Both the position numbers and the translations under genes were made by a program. Shown here piece after piece: positions 1 to 8,992 of a DNA stretch of 64,000 nt. The DNA is from Butyricimonas paravirosa (GTDB taxonomy: Bacteria; Bacteroidota; Bacteroidia; Bacteroidales; Marinifilaceae). A model generated the notes under the pieces. That model searched no databases. It was not told the origin of the DNA and worked only from the letters and a program-made list of their open reading frames with translations. Positions within the stretch are counted from its first letter, which is position 1, and every line of letters starts with the position of its first letter. The stretch spans positions 4,836,001 through 4,900,000 of the forward strand of contig NZ_CP043839.1 in the NCBI RefSeq assembly GCF_032878955.1, in the 5' to 3' direction.

Positions 1-1268
1 GTTATAAGCTGAATCCTTTCTATACATGGGAGAAGGATCCTTTTAATGAGGCAGGAGTTCTTTTTAATGACCCGACTTGGGGACGTCTATATAAACATAT
101 TGCGGTGACGAATGTGATTTTGGACAAAGTGGAAGAGTTTACTCATGATACAGAAGAGGATCGCAATATCATACGCGGACAGAGTCATTTTTTAAGGGCC
201 ACGTATTATTATTTGTTAGTGAATATTTATGCGAAACCTTATGATCCGATCTCCGCGGCCACTGATTTGGGTGTCCCGTTGAAGTTGACACCATACGTAG
301 AGGATATTGATTACAAGCGAAGCCCTGTGGATAGCGTGTACCACCAGATCGTGCGGGATTTGAAACAGGCTATTCATTATTTGGATGGTTATGAACCAAA
401 AACCGTACGGCGAGCCACGAAGAGTGCTGCCCAGTTGTTCCTGAGTCGCGTGTATTGTTATATGGGGCAATGGGATTCCGTTCCGGCGTTATGTGAATCT
501 GTTCTTGCACGGGAAAAATATCAATTGAAGGATTTGACTGTAACGAAAGATACCGGTTGGATCGATGCGAATTCTCCCGAGATTATTTTCTCGCAAGGAA
601 GTCATTCCACAAATTTTGTTTTTAAAGGAGAGTATGAGAATTCTACAGATGGAATATCGGGGTACCGAATTTCTGATGAATTGCATCAAATATTTGATGA
701 AAATAAAGATAAGAGGTGGATGTTATCGGTAGATACGATTGATGTGGAGGGATTTACGATTTATATTCCTCGTAAGGTGAGGGCCAGTATGCCGAGTGAG
801 GAATTTTCGTTCGTTTCGGATAATTTTACGTTCCGGTTATCAGAGGCTTACTTGAATTTGGCGGAAGCTTTGGCGATGACAGGCCGTGAGGGTGAGGCTC
901 GCAATGTATTGGAAAAACTAATGAAAAAACGGATTGTTGATCTGGCACCGATTACGGAATCGGGAGAAAGCTTGATCCGGTTAATTCGGAAGGAACGTCG
1001 TCGGGAATTTTGTTTTGAAGGACAACGATGGTTTGATTTGAGACGTTATGCCGTATCTTCCAAATTTCCGGAGACGAAGAGCATCAAACATGTAGTTTAT
1101 GATTACGCGTACGGGGATAAGAGTACACCCGGTGTGTACAGGGGATATTATCAGTTGCCGGATTATCCGGATGGTGGATGGGTGTTGCCGATACCGACGC
1201 AGGAGATTGAACAAACGGAAGGTAGTATAGTGAATAATGATAGAGAAAGTTGTCTTTTTTATGAATAA
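1..1268 (+). CDS. SusD/RagB family nutrient-binding lipoprotein, 5' end missing
   Basis: The frame is open from base 3 and stops with TAA at 1266-1268, so the N-terminus and signal peptide lie left of the window. SusD proteins sit on the cell surface as lids on SusC TonB-dependent channels and bind the incoming substrate. The visible part has the TPR-rich region (SHFLRATYYYLLVNIY, later AAQLFLSRVYCYMGQWDSV) and the C-terminal block RREFCFEGQRWFDLRRY that is typical of the family. A GTG near base 105 could be mistaken for a start, but family-like residues continue upstream of it. Its SusC partner should lie just left of the window. The next gene overlaps its end, so the two are probably one operon. 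The substrate cannot be read from sequence. Confidence 0.9.
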   Translation, partial: YKLNPFYTWEKDPFNEAGVLFNDPTWGRLYKHIAVTNVILDKVEEFTHDTEEDRNIIRGQSHFLRATYYYLLVNIYAKPYDPISAATDLGVPLKLTPYVEDIDYKRSPVDSVYHQIVRDLKQAIHYLDGYEPKTVRRATKSAAQLFLSRVYCYMGQWDSVPALCESVLAREKYQLKDLTVTKDTGWIDANSPEIIFSQGSHSTNFVFKGEYENSTDGISGYRISDELHQIFDENKDKRWMLSVDTIDVEGFTIYIPRKVRASMPSEEFSFVSDNFTFRLSEAYLNLAEALAMTGREGEARNVLEKLMKKRIVDLAPITESGESLIRLIRKERRREFCFEGQRWFDLRRYAVSSKFPETKSIKHVVYDYAYGDKSTPGVYRGYYQLPDYPDGGWVLPIPTQEIEQTEGSIVNNDRESCLFYE

Positions 1269-2280
1269 TGTGATGAAAATAAATATATTATTGGAAGGTT
1301 TTTTAGCCTTGATGTTGTTTTGTTCTTGTGGAGATAATGATGAAGCGTTTCCTTCACACATGGAAAAAAACTGGTATGTTATAGAATATGATCCTAATGC
1401 TAGCGAGCTGGATCGCCTGATATATGAGGTTTATGATCGAACCGGATTCCCGATTTTTTATAGTGATACGATCGGGTCTCAAACTCGGTATGATAAGGGG
1501 GGAAATCCTTACACGTATTATGAGGTTTTTAAACCTGGGTATATATTTACGAATAGAACGACGGCCCCTGTCTATTCTATAGAACGAGATGAAAATAGGT
1601 TACGGCAAATGGTGGAATTGCTTGATGAATATGTGTTGGAACCTTATTTTTCGAAGGAGCGTGTTTCTCTTGATCAAGGAAAGTACGGACCGCTTGCCTT
1701 TCTATTTGTAGATACCTTACTTACGGGAAGCGGAAAAAAGGCTGATTCTCTCTATTTAGATTTAGGTGTGTTGGTGTTAAGTACCCGGTATACATGTACT
1801 AGGGGAACGAATAAGTTTATTTCCGTGAGCGAGATGACAGAGGCGGAAAAGGTGAAATATGGATGGAATCTGGCGATATATGAGCTGTTACGTTATTTCC
1901 AAAATTCTTATCCGGATGAAATTAGTGCATATTTTGACATGACAAAAGAGAATCCGGATTTGGAGGGGTATAATTATGATCTTTTTGAAATAGCAAAAAT
2001 CAATAAATCGTATAATTACGTGACCGGATTGAAAGGATACGATTTCGATTTGAATGAACCTCGGAAATATGGCGTATTACTTTATAAGAAATATGATAAA
2101 TATAGCGTGTATTTTCCTACTTTCCTAGAAGATTTATCTTCTTTCATAAACATGATTTACACGAAGACAGATGCCGAAATTCGAGTGGAGAATGGTGAGT
2201 ATGAACTACTTATTAAACGCTACGAGGCTTTGGTGGAATTGTTGAAAAAAAGTGGTTTGATCCAGTTTATTAAAGGATAA
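1261..2280 (+). CDS. Lipoprotein resembling SusCD-linked zinc metallohydrolases but without HExxH
   Basis: About 340 residues. ATG codons at 1237, 1261 and 1273 are possible starts; 1261 or 1273 places a short signal peptide (LLEGFLALMLFCSC) with a lipobox cysteine directly downstream. The layout follows the substrate-import-associated zinc metallohydrolase lipoproteins found after susD genes, of which an intact one lies at 44011-44871 in this window. The region where the HExxH helix is expected reads LAIYELLRYFQ, with no histidines. A later LEDLSSFINMIY segment resembles the EDFAEIVGFML segment of the intact paralogue. What I see is the missing motif and the matching layout. The homology itself is inferred by eye. 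If correct, the protein is a non-catalytic accessory lipoprotein. It overlaps the end of the susD gene and is followed by a terminator. Confidence 0.6.
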   Translation: MNNVMKINILLEGFLALMLFCSCGDNDEAFPSHMEKNWYVIEYDPNASELDRLIYEVYDRTGFPIFYSDTIGSQTRYDKGGNPYTYYEVFKPGYIFTNRTTAPVYSIERDENRLRQMVELLDEYVLEPYFSKERVSLDQGKYGPLAFLFVDTLLTGSGKKADSLYLDLGVLVLSTRYTCTRGTNKFISVSEMTEAEKVKYGWNLAIYELLRYFQNSYPDEISAYFDMTKENPDLEGYNYDLFEIAKINKSYNYVTGLKGYDFDLNEPRKYGVLLYKKYDKYSVYFPTFLEDLSSFINMIYTKTDAEIRVENGEYELLIKRYEALVELLKKSGLIQFIKG

Positions 2281-2301
2281 CAGATAATTCCGTAATATGA
2301 T

Positions 2302-2341
2302 AAATCCCCATGAGGCTGTTTGCCAAGTGGGGATTTTTTTT
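2302..2341 (+). terminator. Rho-independent terminator
   Basis: A 9-bp perfect stem (aaatcccca at 2302-2310 with tggggattt at 2328-2336) is followed by a run of T. It closes the partial SusD operon and separates it from the export operon. Confidence 0.85.
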
Positions 2342-2414
2342 AGAAAATAGTATAGTTCCTGTACCCAATTTTTACTAGATGTTCGTTCTAGATTAAAATT
2401 TAAGTGAAGTGTAC

Positions 2415-3782
2415 ATGAATAGAATGAAACTTATGAGAAAGAGGATGTTCCCTTTTGTGTGTATCGTGTTGTTGAGCGTTTCGCTTCGAGGGCAGGAAGT
2501 CGTTAAAGACAGCCTGCGAGAGAAAAGTATCTCGATCGAGGAGTGTCAGCAATGGGCAATGGAGAATTACCCGGCAATTAAACAACACGATCTGTTGGAG
2601 AAAGCCAAGGAGTATACCTTATCGAATATTGCCCGGGTTTATCGGCCGGAGTTCGGTTTGTCGGGAGTAGCCTCGTGGCAGTCGGAGAGGATGGAATTGG
2701 ATTTGAAAATGCCGGAAAAGGTGAATATCAGTATGGATCTAAACGGGCCGGTGAATATTCCGGTGTCCATTCCCGAAATGTCGATACCGGTGAGTGATCG
2801 GGATCGATATAATATGTCGTTGTCGTTGAAGCAGGCTTTGTGGACCGGGGGAAGGGTGAAAGCGGGGAAAGAGGCAGCCAAAAGAGAAATCGACATGATG
2901 CATGCGGGGTTGGACGCCCAGTTATACGAGATTAAGGATAAGGTAAAAGAATTGTATTTCGGTTTATTAATGATAGAGGGGAAAGAAAAGCAATTAGACC
3001 GGGCGGACGAGATTTTGGATAGTTTACGCGTTCGGGCAGAAGTTGCTTTGAAAGAGGGTGTCGTTTATGAAACGGATTTGGATGTGATAGAAGTCGAACG
3101 AATCAAGTACAGACAGTTACGGATGGAATTGGAGGCTAAGCGTGAGGCTTGTCTAGGGGTATTGTCCATGTTGATTCGCCGACCATTATCCAAAGAGACG
3201 AGATTACAGATGCCCTTGGAAGTAGAATTGGAAAAAGGTGAAATCAAGCGGCCGGAGTTGAAATATCTGGATAGTAAGATCAAGCGCTTGGAGGCAGATT
3301 TAAAGATGCAGAATGCTGAGAATATGCCGAAGTTAGGTCTGTTTGCCACGGGTGGTTACGGGAAATCAGGACTGAATACTTTTGATCGGGATTTCAAGCC
3401 TTATTTTATTGGGGGGGTGATGTTAAGCTGGAATTTTGGAAAATTGAATACATTGAAGAATGATCGAAAGCTGAAACAAATACAGCAAGAGAGCGTGAGG
3501 GTTGAGCAGGAGAGTTTTATTTTTAACACGAGAATGGAGGCCCTGATGCAGGATTCCGAAATTAGGAAGTTACGAGAAATGGTGGAGAGTGACGAACGGG
3601 TGGTCGATTTACGTGAGGCTATCCGGCAAGCATCAGAGGTTAAGTATGCTAATGGGGTATATACTATTTCGGAGTTGATTACTGATGTGAATCAAGCGTT
3701 GATTGCCCAACAGGAGAAATTACTACGTGAGGTTGAGTTGAAAATGATGATTTATTCGAAAAAAATAACGTTAGGCTTGTAG
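2415..3782 (+). CDS. TolC family outer-membrane efflux protein
   Basis: About 455 residues with a signal peptide (FPFVCIVLLSVSLRGQ) and the TolC-type repeat of long amphipathic helices joined by short beta segments, for example EECQQWAMENYPAIKQHDLLEKAKEY in two pieces near the N-terminus and YGKSGLNTF near residue 315. TolC trimers form the outer-membrane duct of tripartite exporters. A GTG at 2409 would extend the reading frame by two residues; ATG 2415 is the more likely start and ATG 2424 is also possible. It is the first gene of a run of six export genes on the same strand, with the adaptor 51 bp downstream, so it most likely serves that ABC system rather than acting as a general TolC. 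Confidence 0.9.
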   Translation: MNRMKLMRKRMFPFVCIVLLSVSLRGQEVVKDSLREKSISIEECQQWAMENYPAIKQHDLLEKAKEYTLSNIARVYRPEFGLSGVASWQSERMELDLKMPEKVNISMDLNGPVNIPVSIPEMSIPVSDRDRYNMSLSLKQALWTGGRVKAGKEAAKREIDMMHAGLDAQLYEIKDKVKELYFGLLMIEGKEKQLDRADEILDSLRVRAEVALKEGVVYETDLDVIEVERIKYRQLRMELEAKREACLGVLSMLIRRPLSKETRLQMPLEVELEKGEIKRPELKYLDSKIKRLEADLKMQNAENMPKLGLFATGGYGKSGLNTFDRDFKPYFIGGVMLSWNFGKLNTLKNDRKLKQIQQESVRVEQESFIFNTRMEALMQDSEIRKLREMVESDERVVDLREAIRQASEVKYANGVYTISELITDVNQALIAQQEKLLREVELKMMIYSKKITLGL

Positions 3783-3833
3783 TTCACAAAGTCATAATTC
3801 AAGCGAATTGATAAAGTTTAAAGTATTTGAGTG

Positions 3834-4736
3834 ATGAAAAATAAGGTTTTAAGTATTGTTGTTTTAGTTTGTTTAGGAGTTGGTTGCAAAGATAAGACTG
3901 AAGAACGTCTAGTTTCGGGAATGTTCGAAACGAGGGAGATCGTTGTTTCGTCGGAAATCAGTGGAAGAGTGGAGCGTCTGGATATTATGGAAGGGGACTA
4001 TGTTGAAGCGGGGAAAGTGGTGGGGGTGATTGACACGATGCAGTTACATTGGTTGAAAGTGCAAGCGCAACAAGCGGCTGTAGCCGTGAATGAACGAATT
4101 CCGGATTTGGATAAGGTGCTGGAAGTTTATCGTTTAAAATTGGAGAAAGGGGAAAAGGAGTTGGCTCGGGTGGAACGCTTGTTGGCAGGAAAGGCAGCAA
4201 CGCAAAAGCAGTATGATGATGTGAAAGCAATGGTGGATGAAGGGCGTTCCGCTTTAGCCGGACAAACTCACCAAGCAGAAGTGATGATCGCAAGTGCCAA
4301 GGCAGAAAGTGCAGCTATTGCTTTGAAGGTGGATCAGGTGAGTGATCAGATTCGTCGTTGCATTATTACGAATCCTATATCCGGTGTCGTTTTAGCGAAG
4401 TACACGGAAGAGAAAGAGCTTACCGCTCCCGTGAAGGCTCTTTACAAGATTGGAGACATGAAAAATATGTATCTTCAGGTTTATGTAGAGGGTAGTCAGG
4501 CAAACCGCCTGAAAGTTGGGGATGCCGTGCAGGTGTTTGCCCAACTGGGTGGAGGGGAAGAACGGGAATACCAGGGAAAGATTTCGTGGATTGCCTCGGA
4601 TGCGGAGTTTGTACCCAAGACTGTACATACTCAGGACGAGCGAGATAATCTGGTATACGCCGTGAAAATTCACGTGGAAAATGATGGTGTTTTGCGTGTG
4701 GGGATGTATGCGGACGTGAAATTTAACGCATTGTAA
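3834..4736 (+). CDS. HlyD-family periplasmic adaptor (membrane fusion) lipoprotein
   Basis: About 300 residues. The start is ATG 3834; a GTG directly before it is in frame. The signal peptide ends in LGVGC, a lipobox, so the adaptor is probably anchored to the inner membrane by lipid instead of a transmembrane helix. The order biotinyl-lipoyl half motif (SSEISGRVERLDIMEGDYVEAG, quoted as SSEISGRVE...EGDYVEAGK), alpha-helical hairpin (residues about 75-170), second lipoyl half (ITNPISGVVL) and beta-barrel domain (residues about 210-300) is that of HlyD/YbhG adaptors. It bridges the TolC protein upstream with the ABC-2 permeases downstream. It is separated from the first ATPase gene by only 10 bp, which indicates one transcript. 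Confidence 0.9.
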   Translation: MKNKVLSIVVLVCLGVGCKDKTEERLVSGMFETREIVVSSEISGRVERLDIMEGDYVEAGKVVGVIDTMQLHWLKVQAQQAAVAVNERIPDLDKVLEVYRLKLEKGEKELARVERLLAGKAATQKQYDDVKAMVDEGRSALAGQTHQAEVMIASAKAESAAIALKVDQVSDQIRRCIITNPISGVVLAKYTEEKELTAPVKALYKIGDMKNMYLQVYVEGSQANRLKVGDAVQVFAQLGGGEEREYQGKISWIASDAEFVPKTVHTQDERDNLVYAVKIHVENDGVLRVGMYADVKFNAL

Positions 4737-4746
4737 TCCAGAAGAT

Positions 4747-5682
4747 ATGATTGTAGCGGAAGATATAAATATGAAGTACCGTCAGGTACTTAAAGAGATT
4801 GTTGCCTTGAAAAATATCTCTCTAGAAGTGAAAGAGGGGGAAATTTTCGGGTTGATTGGTCCGGATGGGGCAGGGAAAAGCACGTTATTTCGAATTTTGA
4901 CAACCCTTCTTCTGCCTACCGGAGGGAAGGCTACAGTCGGGGGATATGATGTGATCAATCAATACCGGGAAGTGAGAAATATCGTGGGGTATATGCCGGG
5001 AAAGTTTTCTTTGTATCAGGATTTGTCGGTAGAGGAGAATTTACGCTTTTTTGCCAGTGTGTTCGACACTACGATACAGGCTAATTATGACCAGGTGAAG
5101 GATATATACGAACAATTGGCTCCTTTTAAGAATCGAAAGGCCGGAGCTTTGTCCGGGGGAATGAAACAGAAACTAGGGTTGTGTTGTGCCTTGATTCATA
5201 AACCCAGGGTGTTGTTCTTGGATGAGCCGACAACAGGGGTGGATCCGATCTCTCGTAAAGAGTTTTGGGACGTGTTGAAGAGGTTGAGCAAGGACGGAAT
5301 ATCCGTTTTCGTGTCAACTCCTTATATGGACGAGGCTCGTTTGTGTGACCGGATCGGGTTGATTTTTCATGGTGGTTTACTGGATGTTGATACGCCGAAT
5401 CGATTGATCGGGAAACACGACAAAAAGTTAGTTGCTTTTAGAGCAAGAGATATGTACCGTTTGTTGAAAGATATTCGGAAAACACCGGGTGTTTATTCTT
5501 GTTTCACGTTTGGTGATTCCCTGCACACGACCTTTGAGGAGAACGATTTTCCTGTGGAGGAATTCACGTTATCTTTGAAAGAGGCTGGATATGCCGACGT
5601 GGAATGGCGTGATATCAAAACCGGGATAGAAGATTATTTTATGATGTTAACGAATGATATTAGTGATGGAACGGGTTATTGA
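4747..5682 (+). CDS. ABC transporter ATP-binding protein (YbhF N-half type)
   Basis: A 311-residue ATPase with Walker A GPDGAGKST (residues 38-46), signature LSGGMKQ (135-141) and Walker B VLFLDE (155-160). At the position of the switch histidine it reads STPYMDEA, so the H-loop histidine is replaced by proline. The closest known arrangement is the first nucleotide-binding domain of the fused ATPase YbhF/RbbA. Here the two halves are separate genes, because the next ORF encodes the second domain. It should energise export through the two ABC-2 permeases. The gene overlaps the start of the next one, which supports coupled translation of a heterodimer. Confidence 0.92.
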   Translation: MIVAEDINMKYRQVLKEIVALKNISLEVKEGEIFGLIGPDGAGKSTLFRILTTLLLPTGGKATVGGYDVINQYREVRNIVGYMPGKFSLYQDLSVEENLRFFASVFDTTIQANYDQVKDIYEQLAPFKNRKAGALSGGMKQKLGLCCALIHKPRVLFLDEPTTGVDPISRKEFWDVLKRLSKDGISVFVSTPYMDEARLCDRIGLIFHGGLLDVDTPNRLIGKHDKKLVAFRARDMYRLLKDIRKTPGVYSCFTFGDSLHTTFEENDFPVEEFTLSLKEAGYADVEWRDIKTGIEDYFMMLTNDISDGTGY

Positions 5683-6403
5683 AGTGGAACGGTTGGCAAA
5701 GAAATTCGGGAATTTCACGGCAGTAGATCATATCAGTTTTTACGTGGAACGTGGGGAAATATTTGGCTTTTTAGGTGCGAATGGGGCGGGGAAAACGACG
5801 GCTATGCGTATGTTGTGCGGGTTGAGTAAACCTACTTTCGGAACGGGAAGAGTGGTCGGGTTCGATATCCTCCGGGAGTCAGAAAAGATAAAGAGCCGGA
5901 TCGGTTACATGAGTCAGAAGTTTTCGTTGTATGAAAGTCTGACGGTAAAGGAAAATATACGTTTGTATGGCGGTATTTACGGGATGCGGCGTTCCGAGAT
6001 TCTAAACAAGATGGATGACGTTTTGGCATACTTGGGGCTTTTGTCCGAGCGGAATACGCTTGTACGTTTGTTGCCACAAGGGGTGAAACAGCGTTTGGCT
6101 TTTTCCGTGGCTACCTTCCACAAGCCTCAGATCGTGTTTTTGGATGAACCGACCGGAGGGGTGGACCCGGCCGTGCGAAGGATGTTTTGGGAGTTGATAT
6201 ATCAGGCTGCTGCGGAAGGTATTACTGTTTTCGTGACTACGCATTACATGGATGAAGCCGAGTATTGTGATCGGGTGTCGATCATGGTGGATGGACGGAT
6301 TCAAGCATTGGCTTCACCCTCGGCATTGAAGCAACAGTACGAGGTTCCGGGGATGCAGGAGGTTTTTTATTTATTGGCTCGGAAAGCCCAAAGAAAGGAG
6401 TGA
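5666..6403 (+). CDS. ABC transporter ATP-binding protein (YbhF C-half type)
   Basis: About 245 residues from ATG 5666, which lies inside the end of the preceding ATPase gene; an ATG at 5654 is also in frame. Walker A is GANGAGKTT (residues 37-45) and Walker B IVFLDE (156-161), and the H-loop is intact (TTHYMDEA, His near 193). The signature motif is LPQGVKQ instead of LSGGQ. This degenerate signature is also known from the second domain of YbhF-type proteins. Together with the previous protein, which has a good signature but no switch histidine, it would form one complete and one degenerate ATP site. Confidence 0.92.
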   Translation: MERVIEVERLAKKFGNFTAVDHISFYVERGEIFGFLGANGAGKTTAMRMLCGLSKPTFGTGRVVGFDILRESEKIKSRIGYMSQKFSLYESLTVKENIRLYGGIYGMRRSEILNKMDDVLAYLGLLSERNTLVRLLPQGVKQRLAFSVATFHKPQIVFLDEPTGGVDPAVRRMFWELIYQAAAEGITVFVTTHYMDEAEYCDRVSIMVDGRIQALASPSALKQQYEVPGMQEVFYLLARKAQRKE

Positions 6404-6407
6404 TGGT

Positions 6408-7532
6408 ATGAAATTGAAAACGTTTATAGATCAGTTTTTGGCTTTCACTCGAAAAGAATTTTTTCATATTCTACGGGATAGGAAGACCTTGTTGGTCCTG
6501 GTGGTTTTGCCTATCTCGCAATTATTGATATTCGGTTTTGCTTTGAATAGCAGTTTGACGGAAATGCCAACAGCTGTGCTGGATATGTCAAATGATCGGA
6601 TGAGCAGGCAAATCGTGTCGGAGATTGATGCAAGTTCTACTTTTAAGATTGTGGAATATGTGTCATCCATGCAGGAAGTGGATGAATTGTTTAAGTCCGG
6701 AAAGTTGTCACTGGTACTCGTGTTTATGCCCGGTTTCGAGAGGGAGATTAAAAGAACGGGAAAGGGAAATATGCAAGTTATCATGGATGCTAGTTTACAG
6801 ATTAATGCATCGACGTTGGAGTCTTATATTCTGGCAACCTTGTTGACGTACCAGCAAAAAATAAATGCGGGGCGTGAATTACCGATCCAGATTATTCCGG
6901 AGGTGAAGATGCGTTATAATCCCCGGCTGAATAGTGCTTTTCATTTTGTGCCGGGTGTGATCGGTATCGTGTTGATGTTGGTTTGTTCGATGATGGCCTC
7001 TCTGGCAATCGTGAAAGAAAAGGAATCGGGAACGATGGAAGTGTTACTAGTATCTCCTGTACGGCCACCTGTGATTATCTTGGCGAAACTAATGCCTTAT
7101 TTGCTCATCGGAATGATTAATATCGTGGTTATTTTGTTGATTTCGGTCTTCGTGTTAAAAGTTCCCGTGGCTGGAAATATCTTTTTACTATTTTTTGTCG
7201 GTACGATTTTCACGTTATCATCATTGGCGCTGGGAATCATGGTTTCGGTCCTGACAAAAACACAACGGAGTGCGATAATTATTTCGATCGCAGGGTTGAT
7301 GTTACCGGCAATTACATTATCCGGTTTTATTTTTCCCTTGGATTCATTGTCCATGGGGATGAAGGTGATTGTTCATGCCATGCCGGTGACCTTGTTTATC
7401 TCCTCTGCGAGGAATATCATGATCAAAGGTTTGGGAATGGAGGCCGTTTATCCGGAATTGTGCGGTTTGGTTGTGATTACCGTGGTTTTAATTGCTATTA
7501 GTATTAAATGTTTTAAAAACCGCTTATCATGA
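6408..7532 (+). CDS. ABC-2 type permease (YbhS/YbhR family)
   Basis: A 374-residue inner-membrane protein. There is one N-terminal transmembrane helix (LLVLVVLPISQLLIFGFAL), a periplasmic domain of roughly 130 residues, then five further hydrophobic segments from about residue 175 to the C-terminus, which is the standard ABC-2 layout. The motif VKEKESGTMEVLLVSPVRP is the conserved coupling region between the second and third helices. ATG 6408 is preceded by a strong AAGGAG ribosome site. It is the first half of a permease pair: the following gene overlaps it by 4 bp and encodes the second. It probably exports a small amphipathic compound or drug; the substrate is unknown. Confidence 0.9.
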   Translation: MKLKTFIDQFLAFTRKEFFHILRDRKTLLVLVVLPISQLLIFGFALNSSLTEMPTAVLDMSNDRMSRQIVSEIDASSTFKIVEYVSSMQEVDELFKSGKLSLVLVFMPGFEREIKRTGKGNMQVIMDASLQINASTLESYILATLLTYQQKINAGRELPIQIIPEVKMRYNPRLNSAFHFVPGVIGIVLMLVCSMMASLAIVKEKESGTMEVLLVSPVRPPVIILAKLMPYLLIGMINIVVILLISVFVLKVPVAGNIFLLFFVGTIFTLSSLALGIMVSVLTKTQRSAIIISIAGLMLPAITLSGFIFPLDSLSMGMKVIVHAMPVTLFISSARNIMIKGLGMEAVYPELCGLVVITVVLIAISIKCFKNRLS

Positions 7533-8956
7533 GGATACTAGGATTTTTATTACAAAAGGAGTTTATCCAGATATTCAGAGATAAGACGATATTATTGATA
7601 TTGTTTTTAATCACGGTGATCCTGTTGTTTATTCTTCCGCCGGCGGCTAAAGTGCGTACGTCACGAATTTCGTTGAGCGTGGTGGATCATGACCGGACGA
7701 CAACTTCCTCTAATTTCCTGCGAAAACTGACGAGTTCGAAACAATTTGCTATTGGGGCTTACGTGGATACTTACGAGGAAGGGCTGGAGGTCTTGGAGAG
7801 AAGTAAGACTTCCGGGATTCTTGAAATCCCGAAAGGGTTTGAAAAGAATATCATGGAGCGGGTTGAGGCTCCCATTATGTTGGAAATTGATGCCGTGAAT
7901 GGGGTAACAGCAGGACTCTCATCATTTTATTTTTTGCAAATTCTGGGACAGTATATTGGGGAGTATGCAGATGGTTTTGGTTTCCAACCGGGTTTTCGGA
8001 TAGAATCACAGGAGGAAGTGTTAGCCCGGGTAGAGGCCGAGGCCCAAGCTGAAATGATAAAGCGATTTAAAGAAAAGGCGGAATCTCAAGTTCGAACGGC
8101 CCAAGCACACGAGGAGATGTCTAATCAGGTAAAGAGGCAGGAGGAGGGATCAATAGTGTCATTACAGGCGAAAGAATCCGGGTCTTTCCGAAAATTATCA
8201 AAAATGAATCAATGGGAAACGAATGAGGAAATCGTTGTTCCCCGGGTCATGATGAATTCGGGCGTGTCGGATGTAAGTGTTCCGTTTATGGAAAAGCCTG
8301 CGAATCGAGAGTTTGAGCAAGTTAACATGATCGTGAATCATCGTTATAATCCGGATGGAGAATCTAGTTTATACCAGATTCCTTCTCTTTTGGCGATATT
8401 GGTATGTATTATCGGAACGGTATTGGCAGCGTTGAATATCGTGACGGAGAAAGAGAGTGGTACTATCGAGCAAATGAACGTGAGCCCGGTTAAACGAGGC
8501 GCTTTTATCTTTTCGAAAATTATACCTTCATGGGTGATCGGGATGGCGATTTTGACCCTCGGGTTGATTATCGTGCGGGTGATGTACGGGATTGTTCCAC
8601 AGAGTAGTTACTGGAGCATTTATCTGGTTTCTTTTCTTTTCCTGGTCTCAATGGTCGGGTTCGGTGTGTTGATTTCTACGGCCTGTCGGAATCAGCAACA
8701 GGCGATGTTACTTTGCTTTTTCTTTTTGTTGATCATCTGTTTATTGTGTGGGATGTGGACCCCGATAGATAGTATGCCGGGTTGGGCCAGGGTTATTGCG
8801 GATATAAATCCATTGCGCTATTATATTGAAGTGATGCGGCTTTTTTTTGCTTACGGTAGCGAGTTGAGACATGTGTTACCTCAGATCGGGGCGTTGGGTG
8901 TGTTTATCGTGGTATTTAATACTTGGGCCATTTGGAATTTTCGAAAAGCTAGATAA
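7529..8956 (+). CDS. ABC-2 type permease with enlarged periplasmic domain
   Basis: A 475-residue partner of the preceding permease, with a 4-bp ATGA overlap that implies translational coupling. It shares the same plan: an N-terminal helix (ILLILFLITVILLFIL), the coupling motif VTEKESGTIEQMNVSPVKR and four to five C-terminal helices. It is about 100 residues longer than its partner because the periplasmic domain carries an added charged segment at roughly residues 165-260, rich in E, K, Q and A (for example EVLARVEAEAQAEMIKRFKE), which should form a coiled coil. That segment could contact the HlyD-like adaptor, but this is inference. Confidence 0.88.
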   Translation: MRILGFLLQKEFIQIFRDKTILLILFLITVILLFILPPAAKVRTSRISLSVVDHDRTTTSSNFLRKLTSSKQFAIGAYVDTYEEGLEVLERSKTSGILEIPKGFEKNIMERVEAPIMLEIDAVNGVTAGLSSFYFLQILGQYIGEYADGFGFQPGFRIESQEEVLARVEAEAQAEMIKRFKEKAESQVRTAQAHEEMSNQVKRQEEGSIVSLQAKESGSFRKLSKMNQWETNEEIVVPRVMMNSGVSDVSVPFMEKPANREFEQVNMIVNHRYNPDGESSLYQIPSLLAILVCIIGTVLAALNIVTEKESGTIEQMNVSPVKRGAFIFSKIIPSWVIGMAILTLGLIIVRVMYGIVPQSSYWSIYLVSFLFLVSMVGFGVLISTACRNQQQAMLLCFFFLLIICLLCGMWTPIDSMPGWARVIADINPLRYYIEVMRLFFAYGSELRHVLPQIGALGVFIVVFNTWAIWNFRKAR

Positions 8957-8992
8957 TGTTTGAATGTTGTATGTATAATAAAGTGTGATATG

